Position numbers and translations under genes: made by a program | Source of the DNA: Firmicutes bacterium UBA3910 | Lineage (GTDB): Bacteria > Bacillota > Limnochordia > Darwinibacteriales > Darwinibacteriaceae | Assembly: GCA_002391465.1 (NCBI GenBank) | Contig: DGFC01000036.1 | Coordinates: forward strand, 1-13,761 | Direction of reading: 5' to 3' | Length of the DNA: 13,761 bases | Notes under the pieces: model-generated | Told to the model about the DNA's origin: nothing | Seen by the model: only the letters and a program-made list of their open reading frames with translations | The model's database searches: none | Shown here: piece by piece, positions 6,961-13,761 of the stretch | Numbering within the stretch: position 1 is the stretch's first letter | Layout of the letters: the number at the start of each line of letters is the position of its first letter

Positions 6961-7869
6961 TTGAGTAGTAGTCCGAAGAGGAGCCCTTGGTCGAATCGAG
7001 ATCTGCGTGAAAATCCAAGCGTGCTGTTGTTCCCCTCCATCATCGTGCTAGCGCTTATCACTCTGCCTCCGTTCTTCTACACTATTTACCTGAGTTTGGT
7101 TAATCGGAACTTGACCATGCCGTTCCTGCCCACCAAGTTTGTGGGTTTGGCGAATTACGCCAGGATCCTAACTGATTCCCGTGCGCTTAATTCGTTTAGA
7201 GTAACGGTGATGTTCCTTGTGGGAGTAGTGGCCACGCAGTTCATCATAGGCCTTCTCTTAACGGTGCTGATCGATAAGTACTTCCGTAGGCATACTTGGT
7301 TGATCACTCTAATCGTGCTGCCCATGGCTCTGCCTAGAGTGGTTGTCTCCCTGTTGTGGCGGCTCATGTACAACCCGCTGATCGGAATCATAAACTACCT
7401 CATGTCGTCTGTGGGGTTGCCCATGCTTAACTGGCTGAGTGATCCCAAATTGGCGCTGAGAGCAATCATGATTGTGGATATCTGGCAGTGGACGCCATTT
7501 ATTATCCTGTTGCTGCTGGCTGGATTCGAAACCCTGCCGCAGACTCCCTATGAAGCCGCTAAGGTTGACGGCGCCACGGGTTTGCAGTGCTTTTGGTACA
7601 TTACCCTGCCTCTGTTGAAACCCATCATGGTTGTGGCTGTCTTGTTCCGTACCATCGACGCTCTGCGGACATTTGATGCTGTGTTTATGCTCACCAACGG
7701 GGGACCGGGCATAGCCACAGAGACGGTGGACGTCTTCGCATACTACATTGGTATCGCTGAGAGTGGCAACATCTCCTTAGCAGCGGCGGTATCGGTTGTT
7801 GTCGTGTTGTTGACCGTGGGGTTTGCGAACTTATTCCTGAGGAGGGTGCAGCAATGGGAAACCTACTAA
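6961..7869 (+). CDS. ABC transporter permease 1 (MalF/SmoF/UgpA type)
   Basis: Integral membrane subunit forming half of the translocation channel. The 302 residues have a hydrophilic N-terminus and about six membrane helices. The BPD_transp_1 fold carries the EAA coupling loop at about 198-217 (EAAKVDGATGLQCFWYITLP), which docks on the ATPase. TNGGPGIATET near residue 245 is typical of MalF/UgpA-type permeases. The start is TTG, after GGTGGTGA. The end overlaps the next permease gene by 16 bases, so translation is probably coupled. No ATP-binding subunit is encoded in the window, so the pair presumably uses a shared MsmX-like ATPase encoded elsewhere. Confidence 0.94.
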   Translation: MSSSPKRSPWSNRDLRENPSVLLFPSIIVLALITLPPFFYTIYLSLVNRNLTMPFLPTKFVGLANYARILTDSRALNSFRVTVMFLVGVVATQFIIGLLLTVLIDKYFRRHTWLITLIVLPMALPRVVVSLLWRLMYNPLIGIINYLMSSVGLPMLNWLSDPKLALRAIMIVDIWQWTPFIILLLLAGFETLPQTPYEAAKVDGATGLQCFWYITLPLLKPIMVVAVLFRTIDALRTFDAVFMLTNGGPGIATETVDVFAYYIGIAESGNISLAAAVSVVVVLLTVGFANLFLRRVQQWETY

Positions 7870-8699
7870 GAGAGCGCCTGAAAAAGGGCGGTGCTGCCCT
7901 CATTATCCTGGCCTATTTGGCTTTCTTGTATTTCCCCATCTATTGGCTGGTAACCATGTCGCTGAAGGTCAGAGTAGACATCATGGCCATCCCTCCTAAA
8001 TGGACCTTCAAGCCCATTCTCGACAACTATCAGTGGCTGTTGTCCAGGTCGGCCATGCTGGGTTCCATTTCCCGCAGTTTAGTGGTGACCGTTTTGGTGG
8101 TGTTTTTTGCTCTGCTCTTTGGTGTACCAGCTGCGTATGTCCTTTCCCGGTTCGAGTTTCGAAGGAAACAGGACTTGGAATTTTGGGTATTCAGCACACG
8201 CTTTATGCCCGCAGTGGCGGTAATCATACCGTTTTACTACCTGTGGCTGAACCTCAAGCTGTTGGATAGCACATTCTCGCTTGTGGTCACCTATCTGTCG
8301 GTGAATCTGCCGCTTGTTATCTGGCTCATGGCAGGCTTTTTCCGGGGTATACCTTTGGAATACGATGAGTCAGCTCGAACTGAGGGGGCTACTTTGATGC
8401 AGTCGTTTTGGAAAGTGGTTTTGCCCTTAGCTAGACCTGGTATGACTGCAGCGGCCATCCTTGTCTTTCTGTTTACCTGGAATGACTTCTTCTTCGCCTT
8501 TATTTTGACTTCCAGGAACCCGACGTTGCCAGTAACCATGGGCTCCTTCATTGCTCAAGGTTTGGAAGTGAGATATGGTGAGATGGCAGCCGCTGGTGTA
8601 ATCGCATCCATCCCATCGATCATCTTTGCCATCGTGGCGAGAAAGGGGTTGATCAGTGGGTTTAGGAGCATTGCTGGACTCAGTGGTGGAGGTAAGTAG
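7854..8699 (+). CDS. ABC transporter permease 2 (MalG/SmoG/UgpE type)
   Basis: Second channel-forming permease, 281 residues, with about six membrane helices. The N-terminus has the signature YFPIYWLVTMSLK, typical of MalG-type subunits, followed by PAAYVLSRFEF. The EAA loop is at about 172-191 (ESARTEGATLMQSFW, then VLPLARPG). Its ATG and its AGGAGGGTG ribosome site lie inside the 3' end of permease 1, giving a 16-base overlap. With the binding protein and permease 1 it completes the membrane and capture parts of a carbohydrate uptake 1 family importer. Confidence 0.94.
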   Translation: MGNLLRERLKKGGAALIILAYLAFLYFPIYWLVTMSLKVRVDIMAIPPKWTFKPILDNYQWLLSRSAMLGSISRSLVVTVLVVFFALLFGVPAAYVLSRFEFRRKQDLEFWVFSTRFMPAVAVIIPFYYLWLNLKLLDSTFSLVVTYLSVNLPLVIWLMAGFFRGIPLEYDESARTEGATLMQSFWKVVLPLARPGMTAAAILVFLFTWNDFFFAFILTSRNPTLPVTMGSFIAQGLEVRYGEMAAAGVIASIPSIIFAIVARKGLISGFRSIAGLSGGGK

Positions 8700-8734
8700 G
8701 ATGTTGACTACTGCTAGAATTGGGGGTATTACTT

Positions 8735-9763
8735 GTGGTCATGCGCGCATTCGTCTTTGGAGGAAAGCACAACTGTTCTCTTCAGTCTGTTCCCGTTCCT
8801 ACCATAAATAGTGACGAGGTGTTGATCCAGGTTTCCCATTGCGGGATCTGTGGAACTGATATTCACATTGACGATGGAGAGTTCTTCTGCAAAGAAAACT
8901 TGATATTGGGGCACGAATTCTCAGGTTATGTCGCGGAAGTGGGAGCGGATGTGAAGCATCTCAAAGTAGGCGATCGAGTCGTGGGGGATCCTATGACTCC
9001 GTGTTTCCAATGCACGTACTGCCAGAGCGGCCAGATGAACTACTGTGTAGAGCTACCGGGTATAGGTGTAAACCTAGACGGTGCTTTTGCCGAGTATATA
9101 GCCGTACCTGCTTCCAATGTCCACGTGATCGGCGACAATGTGTCTATGGAAGAGGCGGCCATGGCAGAACCTCTCAGTTGTGCCATCCGGGGCATGGATC
9201 TGCTGAAATGCAAATCGGGAGAGTCTGTAGTGATCATTGGCGATGGAACCATTGGTTTGATGATGGTTCAGCTCTGTAAGCTGGCAGGGCTGGCGCCCAT
9301 CGTGCTGGTGGGTGCGAAGCCAAGCGTTGCTCCCCTAGCCACGAGGTTGGGTGCTGACGTTTTCCTAGATGGTCGAGACGAAAACATTGTGGAACGGGTC
9401 CGCGCGGCAGTGGGATTCAAACAGATCAACAATGTCATAGAAGCGGTTGGAGCCAAAACCACCTTGGAACTCTCCTTGGAAGTAGCCACCTTTGGCTCGA
9501 AAATCCTGTGGTTCGGAGTGCCAAGTCCAGAGACTCGAATCAGCGTGGTGCCGAACGAGGTCTTCACCAAGGAACTGATGATCCAAGGCTCTTTGATGAA
9601 TCCACATACCATGACACGGGCTGTAGCTCTGCTGAACGAGGGGCGGCTTGATCTTGAGTCTCTTATCACTCACACCTTTACCTTGGAGGAGCTACCAGAG
9701 GCGTTCGAGTGTTATAGGAACAACCCCGAGCGGATTAAAGTGATGATTAAAATCATGAGGTGA
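8735..9763 (+). CDS. Zinc-dependent medium-chain dehydrogenase A (sorbitol/threonine dehydrogenase-like)
   Basis: Cytoplasmic alcohol dehydrogenase that interconverts a polyol hydroxyl and a ketone. The GroES-like catalytic domain has catalytic-zinc ligands C39 (GICGTD), H60-E61 (GHEFSG) and a later glutamate in AEPLS. The structural zinc cysteines C90, C93, C96 and C104 are all present. The Rossmann domain has GDGTIG (169-174). After beta-strand 2 the chain reads VLVGAKPS (G193, A194, K195), lacking the aspartate that usually binds the NAD ribose, so NADP use is possible. The start is uncertain: GTG 8735 has GGGGGT 7 bases upstream, ATG 8741 is an alternative, and TTG 8720 has no good ribosome site. 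The next dehydrogenase gene overlaps or abuts the stop. The substrate is unknown, probably the imported polyol or its ketose. Confidence 0.9.
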   Translation: MVMRAFVFGGKHNCSLQSVPVPTINSDEVLIQVSHCGICGTDIHIDDGEFFCKENLILGHEFSGYVAEVGADVKHLKVGDRVVGDPMTPCFQCTYCQSGQMNYCVELPGIGVNLDGAFAEYIAVPASNVHVIGDNVSMEEAAMAEPLSCAIRGMDLLKCKSGESVVIIGDGTIGLMMVQLCKLAGLAPIVLVGAKPSVAPLATRLGADVFLDGRDENIVERVRAAVGFKQINNVIEAVGAKTTLELSLEVATFGSKILWFGVPSPETRISVVPNEVFTKELMIQGSLMNPHTMTRAVALLNEGRLDLESLITHTFTLEELPEAFECYRNNPERIKVMIKIMR

Positions 9764-9768
9764 TGAGC

Positions 9769-10809
9769 ATGAAGACAATGAAGCAGATTCAGTTGACAGA
9801 TGTGCGGAAGTTCGAAGTTCAAGAAGTTCCGATACCAGAACCCGGCCCCAATGAAGTTCTGATCAAGGTAGAAGCGGTGGGAATCTGCGGATCAGACATG
9901 CATAGCTATACGGGGCATCATCCCTTTGTGCACCCGCCCATTGTATTAGGACACGAGTATTCTGGAATCGTTGAGGCCGTAGGCGAAAACGTACACCGGT
10001 TTCAGAAAGGACAAAGGGTTACTTCTGAAATTGCTGTAACGTGTGGTCAGTGCTACAATTGCAAGAGAGGCCGGTATCAACTTTGCGAACGTGGCAAATA
10101 CCTGGGCAATGTGGGTATTGACGGTGCCATGGCGGAATTCCTCGTCATCGATGCTGAACGCGTGCACGCGGTGCCTGACAACATGACTCCCGAGCAGGTG
10201 AGCATGGTAGAACCCTTGGCGGTAGCCTTTCATGCGGTTCGGTTGTCAAATTTCAAGGTTGGAGATACCGCGATGGTCATCGGCGCAGGAGTCATCGGCA
10301 ATCTAACCGCTCAGGTATTGAAAATGGCTGGGGTCCGCACCTTGGTTGTAACTGATGTCGTTGATGCACGGCTTGAGCTGATCAAAAAGCAAGGTGCGGA
10401 TGTTGTCCTCAATCCTATCAAAACGGATCCTGCGGAGTGGGTTAGAGAAAACATGGGTCCGGAGAAGATGGATTTGATCTTCGACTGTGTTGGCAATGAG
10501 GCTACTCTAGATCAGGCCATCAACACGGCGAGAAAAGGCACAGAGATCATCTTGGTGGGCGTGCCACCTGTAAGGGTCCCCGTGAACATGGCTTTTGTCC
10601 AGGACAGAGAACTGATCGTAGTGGGCAGCCTGCAGTATGTGGCTGAGGATTACGTCCGTGCGATTCATGCCATAAGTCACGGCAGGGTTGATGTCGACAG
10701 CCTAATCACTGATGTCTTCAGCATCAACGACTATGAGCAGGCGTATGCAGCCGCACTGGATAAAGACAGGATGACCAGAGGCGGGATGAAGGTGCTCATG
10801 GAGTACTAG
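9769..10809 (+). CDS. Zinc-dependent medium-chain dehydrogenase B (sorbitol/L-iditol dehydrogenase-like)
   Basis: Second medium-chain dehydrogenase, 346 residues from ATG 9769, which is placed best relative to GAGGTGAT (9757-9764). ATG 9763, overlapping the previous stop, is also possible. Catalytic-zinc ligands are C40 (GICGSD), H62-E63 (GHEYSG) and the glutamate in VEPLAVAFHAV. The structural zinc site is C92, C95, C98 and C106. The Rossmann motif is GAGVIG (172-177), and D196 in VVTDVVDARLE sits at the end of beta-strand 2, as in NAD-dependent sorbitol and threonine dehydrogenases. It therefore probably oxidises a polyol to a ketose with NAD. It differs clearly from dehydrogenase A, so the pair is not a recent duplication. 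A sugar-phosphate substrate such as galactitol 1-phosphate is an alternative. Confidence 0.92.
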   Translation: MKTMKQIQLTDVRKFEVQEVPIPEPGPNEVLIKVEAVGICGSDMHSYTGHHPFVHPPIVLGHEYSGIVEAVGENVHRFQKGQRVTSEIAVTCGQCYNCKRGRYQLCERGKYLGNVGIDGAMAEFLVIDAERVHAVPDNMTPEQVSMVEPLAVAFHAVRLSNFKVGDTAMVIGAGVIGNLTAQVLKMAGVRTLVVTDVVDARLELIKKQGADVVLNPIKTDPAEWVRENMGPEKMDLIFDCVGNEATLDQAINTARKGTEIILVGVPPVRVPVNMAFVQDRELIVVGSLQYVAEDYVRAIHAISHGRVDVDSLITDVFSINDYEQAYAAALDKDRMTRGGMKVLMEY

Positions 10810-10832
10810 TTGCGTTGTACTTTCGAAGTGAG

Positions 10833-11822
10833 GTGTTTACGATTCACATCCAGATACTCAATCTCAATGCCTCCTATGATCATACCGGGATTTGCTACAA
10901 GTCCATTGCAGGGCAGACAGTAGTCCGGGTGGATGAGGTTGTTGCCTTGGCAAGTGGAAAGGGCGTGGATGTCGCCCGAACCCTCCATGCCCTTGGGTTT
11001 ACCAACTATACGGTTTCCAATGTGGTGGGCGGCAAAATCGGAAGGTTGATTGAGGAAGAACTGCAGCGAGAGGGCCTGAACTGCTGGAACTACCACATTG
11101 CGAATGAATCCCGCGTCAATTACGCCTTGGTGGATGCGGAGCGGGATTGCACGCTGATGATCAATGAAAAGGGGCCGCTGATGAGCGATGCCGAGAAAAG
11201 GCAATATTTGGCAGAGCTGTCCGATTGGCTAAGACCTGAGCAGGTGCTGGTTATTGCCGGAAGCGCAACCCAGGGGTTCACCAGTGAAGATTTGGCTGAT
11301 ATTGTAGCCATGGGCAACGAGAAAGGAATGTTGGTAGCTGTGGACACAAGTGGCCCCCTTTTGTCCGGAATCTTGGACCGTCCCATTGACCTGCTGAAAA
11401 TAAACCACCATGAGTTCAAGCAGCACTATGGAAGGAAGTACGACTACACCTTTGATGAGCCTTCCCACTTCGTTTCTGTGATCGAGGCAGAGGGACTCAG
11501 TCATGCAGTGATTACCATGGGCAGAAGGGGTGCCCTAGCCTACAGGGACGGCCAGATGCTTGCTGCCGAACCTATGCGCGTGGTGTCCAACTATGCGATC
11601 GGGTCTGGAGATGCTTTTCTGGCCGGGTATCTGCTGGGCATGATCAACGATGAATCATTGGAAGAATGCTTGTTGCGCGGAATGGCTTGTGGAATGGCCA
11701 ACACCCTCAGTTATGGACCAGGCCGAGTTACCCGTTATGATGTTGAGGAATCCAAGCAGTACGTAGCGATCAAACCGTATGAGCGTGTTCAAAAGGAATG
11801 GGCTCGGGTAGTGGACAAATAG
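10833..11822 (+). CDS. PfkB-family sugar-phosphate kinase (1-phosphofructokinase/LacC-like)
   Basis: Ribokinase-fold enzyme that probably phosphorylates C1 of a ketose 6-phosphate, or C6 of a ketose 1-phosphate, to give the bisphosphate for the class II aldolase. Visible signatures are LNASYDHT near the N-terminus, the sugar-binding SGKGVDVARTL (G42-K43-G44), NHHE fitting the magnesium NxxE motif (usually preceded by KP, here KI), and the anion hole GSGDAFLAGY with catalytic base D260. The length of about 329 residues is slightly above the usual 305-315. The start is uncertain: GTG 10833 lies just before the first beta-strand, while TTG 10815 would add six residues but has only a weak ribosome site. 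It lies 23 bases after dehydrogenase B. Fructose-1-phosphate or tagatose-6-phosphate specificity cannot be separated here. Confidence 0.87.
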   Translation: MFTIHIQILNLNASYDHTGICYKSIAGQTVVRVDEVVALASGKGVDVARTLHALGFTNYTVSNVVGGKIGRLIEEELQREGLNCWNYHIANESRVNYALVDAERDCTLMINEKGPLMSDAEKRQYLAELSDWLRPEQVLVIAGSATQGFTSEDLADIVAMGNEKGMLVAVDTSGPLLSGILDRPIDLLKINHHEFKQHYGRKYDYTFDEPSHFVSVIEAEGLSHAVITMGRRGALAYRDGQMLAAEPMRVVSNYAIGSGDAFLAGYLLGMINDESLEECLLRGMACGMANTLSYGPGRVTRYDVEESKQYVAIKPYERVQKEWARVVDK

Positions 11823-11874
11823 AAGTCAGGTCTGCTAGCTTTTTTGGACCCACAGGAGCCCTGGAGGTGGATTA
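11823..11874 (+). other. Short spacer before the second FGGY kinase
   Basis: The palindrome GCTAGC followed by six T residues (11834-11845) looks terminator-like but lacks a long stem, so partial attenuation at most is suggested. A small CAGG/CCTG pairing (11853-11863) lies next to GGAGGTGGATT, the strong ribosome site of the next gene. Confidence 0.3.
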
Positions 11875-13299
11875 ATGCAGACAGCCCTAGTGGGAATTGA
11901 TATTGGCACGACGAACATCAAGCTCAGCGCCTACAATGAGCAGGGCGAACAGCTCAGAGAATGTTCGTGCAGAAATGAGATCCTTTACCAGAATGGTATG
12001 GCTGACTTCGATGGCAAAGACATCTTCTGTAAGGTTATCAGTATGCTGAGAAGCGTCGTCGAACAGGGGTTGTACATCCGTTCCATAGGCATCTCGAGCT
12101 TGGCGGAAAGCGTGTTTCCACTGTTCGGTGGAGAATCGGGTGACCCAGGGAGGACCATGGTTTGGTTTGATAAGCGCACTGAGGGGGTCATGCACGAGTT
12201 CTTGGACTCCATTGGGTCTGGCCAGTTTTCGCGCATAACAGGGCTCAAGCCCAATTACCTCTACTCCATCCACAAGATCCATTGGTATCACAGACATGTG
12301 GAGGAGACTAGAGAGGCGCGGCTCTGGTTGCCTATGAACAGCTACATAGTCTACCGGTTGACCGGTGGGCTAGGTATGGACTACTCCCAGGCGAGCCGCA
12401 CGGGCGCCCTTGACATCACCAGGAGGACCTGGTCGGAGGAGATTTTCAGGCATCTGCCTTTTGATGCGGAGGTTTTCCCGTCCTTGGTTGACTGCGGCGT
12501 AGCTATAGGCGAGTTGACGGACGAGGTGAAACGGCAGCTGGGGATCGACTACGATGTTCCCGTCAGCTTGGCTGGACATGATCACATTTGTGGTTCGTTT
12601 ACAGTTGCGGCCTTTCGAGATGACGTGATCCTTGACTCCATGGGAACGGCCGAGAACATCTCTACCATGATCGACCTCAATGAGATCAGGCTAGACGAGT
12701 TTATGGCGGAGGGCATTCATCTGGGAGCTCATGTTGTACCTGAGAAATACTATGTCTACAAGGCGTTTGATTTTTCAGGAGCCGTGCTCAACCAGGTGGC
12801 CAGTCTGCTCCTCAGTAAACCTGTGGTTGAGGTTTCCGGCGACGATTACTCGCTTCTCTGCCTGGAGGCCGAACCGTATTTTGGGCAGGATCCCGGAACC
12901 CTCAGGGTGTTCATGTCTGAGGACAATCATCTTGCACAAGGATATCCCCCTGGGCTAAACATCCTCGGTGTTGGTCCCACAACTACTAGAGGAGAGGTGT
13001 TCATGGCGGCCATTCGTCATGTGAGTGATAAGGCCTGCCAGGTTATCCGCTCTCTTGACCGGGTCCTTGGCAAGCATCACAGTGTGATTGCTATCGGGGG
13101 AGGCACACGCAATCATCTCTTGATGAAAGATAAGGCCAGGAACCTGAACAGGTCACTGTTCGTTCCTCAGATCACCGATGCAGTGACATTGGGAGGCGCA
13201 CTGATGGGTGCGGTAGGCGCGGGTATCTTCTCCGGGCATGCGGAAGCTATCCAGGCCATAACCCGCAATGAGTATGAAGTCACCGTGCCTTCCAGCTAG
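11875..13299 (+). CDS. FGGY-family carbohydrate kinase, divergent type
   Basis: ATP-dependent sugar kinase of 474 residues. The N-terminal actin-like domain opens with GIDIGTTNIK (7-16), and SRTGALDI follows near residue 180. The catalytic aspartate is D236 in AGHDHICGS, and the C-terminal nucleotide site has AIGGGTRNHLLMKDK (from 406), with a final GGALMGAVGAG. It lacks the GQMHG and RPAIIWADTR blocks of the xylulokinase-like enzyme upstream, having SSLAESVFPLF and TMVWFDKRT instead, so it is a different subfamily. It probably phosphorylates the ketose made by the dehydrogenases. Tagatose, fructose, ribulose or another ketose are all possible. It is the last gene of the operon, with an ATG start and an excellent GGAGGTGG site. 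An exact substrate cannot be assigned. Confidence 0.88.
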   Translation: MQTALVGIDIGTTNIKLSAYNEQGEQLRECSCRNEILYQNGMADFDGKDIFCKVISMLRSVVEQGLYIRSIGISSLAESVFPLFGGESGDPGRTMVWFDKRTEGVMHEFLDSIGSGQFSRITGLKPNYLYSIHKIHWYHRHVEETREARLWLPMNSYIVYRLTGGLGMDYSQASRTGALDITRRTWSEEIFRHLPFDAEVFPSLVDCGVAIGELTDEVKRQLGIDYDVPVSLAGHDHICGSFTVAAFRDDVILDSMGTAENISTMIDLNEIRLDEFMAEGIHLGAHVVPEKYYVYKAFDFSGAVLNQVASLLLSKPVVEVSGDDYSLLCLEAEPYFGQDPGTLRVFMSEDNHLAQGYPPGLNILGVGPTTTRGEVFMAAIRHVSDKACQVIRSLDRVLGKHHSVIAIGGGTRNHLLMKDKARNLNRSLFVPQITDAVTLGGALMGAVGAGIFSGHAEAIQAITRNEYEVTVPSS

Positions 13300-13316
13300 A
13301 GAAAGACTTGATTCTG

Positions 13317-13337
13317 CCCCACCTCTGGGAGGTGGGG
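13317..13337 (+). other. 8-bp hairpin directly after the operon
   Basis: CCCCACCT (13317-13324) pairs perfectly with AGGTGGGG (13330-13337) around a CTGGG loop. No T-run follows, but the T-rich terminator hairpin begins 12 bases later. It may be a 3'-end protector for the operon mRNA, or part of the boundary of the insertion sequence that follows. Confidence 0.65.
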
Positions 13338-13348
13338 TCAGACTGTCG

Positions 13349-13392
13349 AAAAACCCTCGTTTTCCATGTTTTATGGATCGCGAGGGTTTTTT
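13349..13392 (+). terminator. Rho-independent terminator at the operon end
   Basis: AAAAACCCTCG (13349-13359) pairs with CGAGGGTTTTTT (13381-13392). The loop has its own small hairpin, TCCAT (13363-13367) with ATGGA (13373-13377). The T-run makes it a terminator on the + strand, and the A-run makes it a possible terminator on the other strand too. It could belong to the operon or be the read-through shield at the left end of the IS1182-like element. Confidence 0.82.
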
Positions 13393-13422
13393 GTTGATGG
13401 TAGAATATAGATGGTGATGGAA

Positions 13423-13688
13423 ATGCTCGAGAGATCAGGAAATAGAAGGACTCAGGTTCAGATGGTCGACGTGGACATGCTGGTCCCAGAAGATCACCTG
13501 TTGAGAAAGATCGATCAGGTCATCGATTTTGACCGAATCTACGAGTTCGTTGGCCAGTACTACTGCCAAGACAACGGCAGACCAGCTGTCGATCCGGTGG
13601 TTCTGTTCAAGATGGTCTTAATCCAACACCTGTTTGGCATTCCTTCCCTGCGTCGAACCGTTGAGGAGATAACCGTCAACGTGGCGTA
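13423..13688 (+). pseudogene. IS1182-like transposase, N-terminal fragment, interrupted
   Basis: About 88 residues matching the start of DUF772/IS1182-type transposases: MVDVDMLVPEDHLLRKID, then GRPAVDPVVLFKMVLIQHLF and PSLRRTVEEITVNVAY. In intact relatives NVAY is normally followed by RWFLG. Here it continues as AIVNINLIHW, and similarity to the family ends at about 13688. The frame stays open to the window edge, but this tail overlaps the IS21-like end. In-frame ATGs at 13411, 13417 and 13423 are possible starts. The catalytic DDE domain is absent from the window, so this fragment cannot be active by itself. The C-terminal half may lie beyond the second element. Confidence 0.75.
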
Positions 13689-13761
13689 TGCGATCGTCAA
13701 CATAAATCTGATCCACTGGCCGTCTAAAAGTGATCCACTGGGGGTGCGGACGTTTTTTTGG
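13689..13761 (+). mobile_element. Terminal part of an IS21-like element inserted in the transposase
   Basis: From the TG at 13689 the sequence stops resembling the transposase. Two direct copies of TGATCCACTGG lie at 13709-13719 and 13731-13741, 22 bases apart. Repeated TGATCCAC boxes near a TG-starting end are typical of the transposase-binding sites in IS21-family ends. No istA or istB is visible because the window stops, so the family call is by the repeats only, and the exact left boundary is inferred from where similarity breaks. Confidence 0.55.
13709..13741 (+). repeat. Two direct repeats TGATCCACTGG
   Basis: Identical 11-base copies at 13709-13719 and 13731-13741, with a repeat-to-repeat distance of 22 bases (two helical turns). 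This places both on the same face of DNA, as expected for multiple binding sites of an IS21-type transposase. Confidence 0.85.

Noticed and set aside
9268..9673. 133- and 102-codon frames on the - strand inside dehydrogenase A
   Set aside because: They are shadows of the conserved Rossmann-domain coding sequence, with no domain similarity.
1..13761. CRISPR array, tRNA, rRNA or phage genes
   Set aside because: No regularly spaced repeats, no cloverleaf with a CCA end, and no phage structural or lysis gene were seen.

Overview
The window carries a sugar or polyol uptake and catabolism locus, almost certainly from a Bacillota (Firmicutes) bacterium. This rests on strong Shine-Dalgarno sites (GGAGG, GAGGTGAT), frequent TTG and GTG starts, Rho-independent terminators with T-runs, a SorC/CggR-type regulator, and IS1182- and IS21-like remnants. 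Base composition is moderate. The solute-binding protein has a signal-peptidase-I type leader without a lipobox cysteine, which hints at a diderm or deep-branching Bacillota lineage, but the species cannot be named from this sequence. All supported genes lie on the + strand.

Layout. (1) 1-1772: a methyl-accepting chemotaxis protein in its own unit, closed by a terminator. (2) 1771-3423: a candidate promoter, a structured leader and a xylulokinase-type FGGY kinase, closed by a strong terminator. (3) 3424-3652: a control region with three copies of ATACAT(A/T)TG, two of them forming a 9-bp perfect inverted repeat. This is the best operator candidate. (4) 3653-13299: a long co-directional gene set with no evident internal terminator: SorC-family regulator, class II ketose-bisphosphate aldolase, ABC importer (binding protein and two permeases, no ATPase), two zinc-dependent medium-chain dehydrogenases, a PfkB/LacC-type sugar-phosphate kinase and a second FGGY kinase. 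(5) 13317-13392: two hairpins ending the set. (6) 13393-13761: the N-terminal part of an IS1182-like transposase, apparently interrupted at about 13689 by the end of an IS21-like element that runs off the window.

How the genes fit together (inference from family chemistry). A polyol or sugar enters through the ABC importer and is oxidised (or interconverted through a polyol) by the dehydrogenases. The ketose is phosphorylated by an FGGY kinase, phosphorylated again at C1 by the PfkB kinase, and split by the class II aldolase to triose phosphates. This is a PTS-independent tagatose-bisphosphate-like route, with the SorC regulator probably sensing a phosphorylated intermediate. The true substrate (galactitol, altritol, another hexitol or ketohexose, or a pentitol) cannot be fixed from sequence alone. 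The two dehydrogenases differ at the position that normally selects NAD over NADP.
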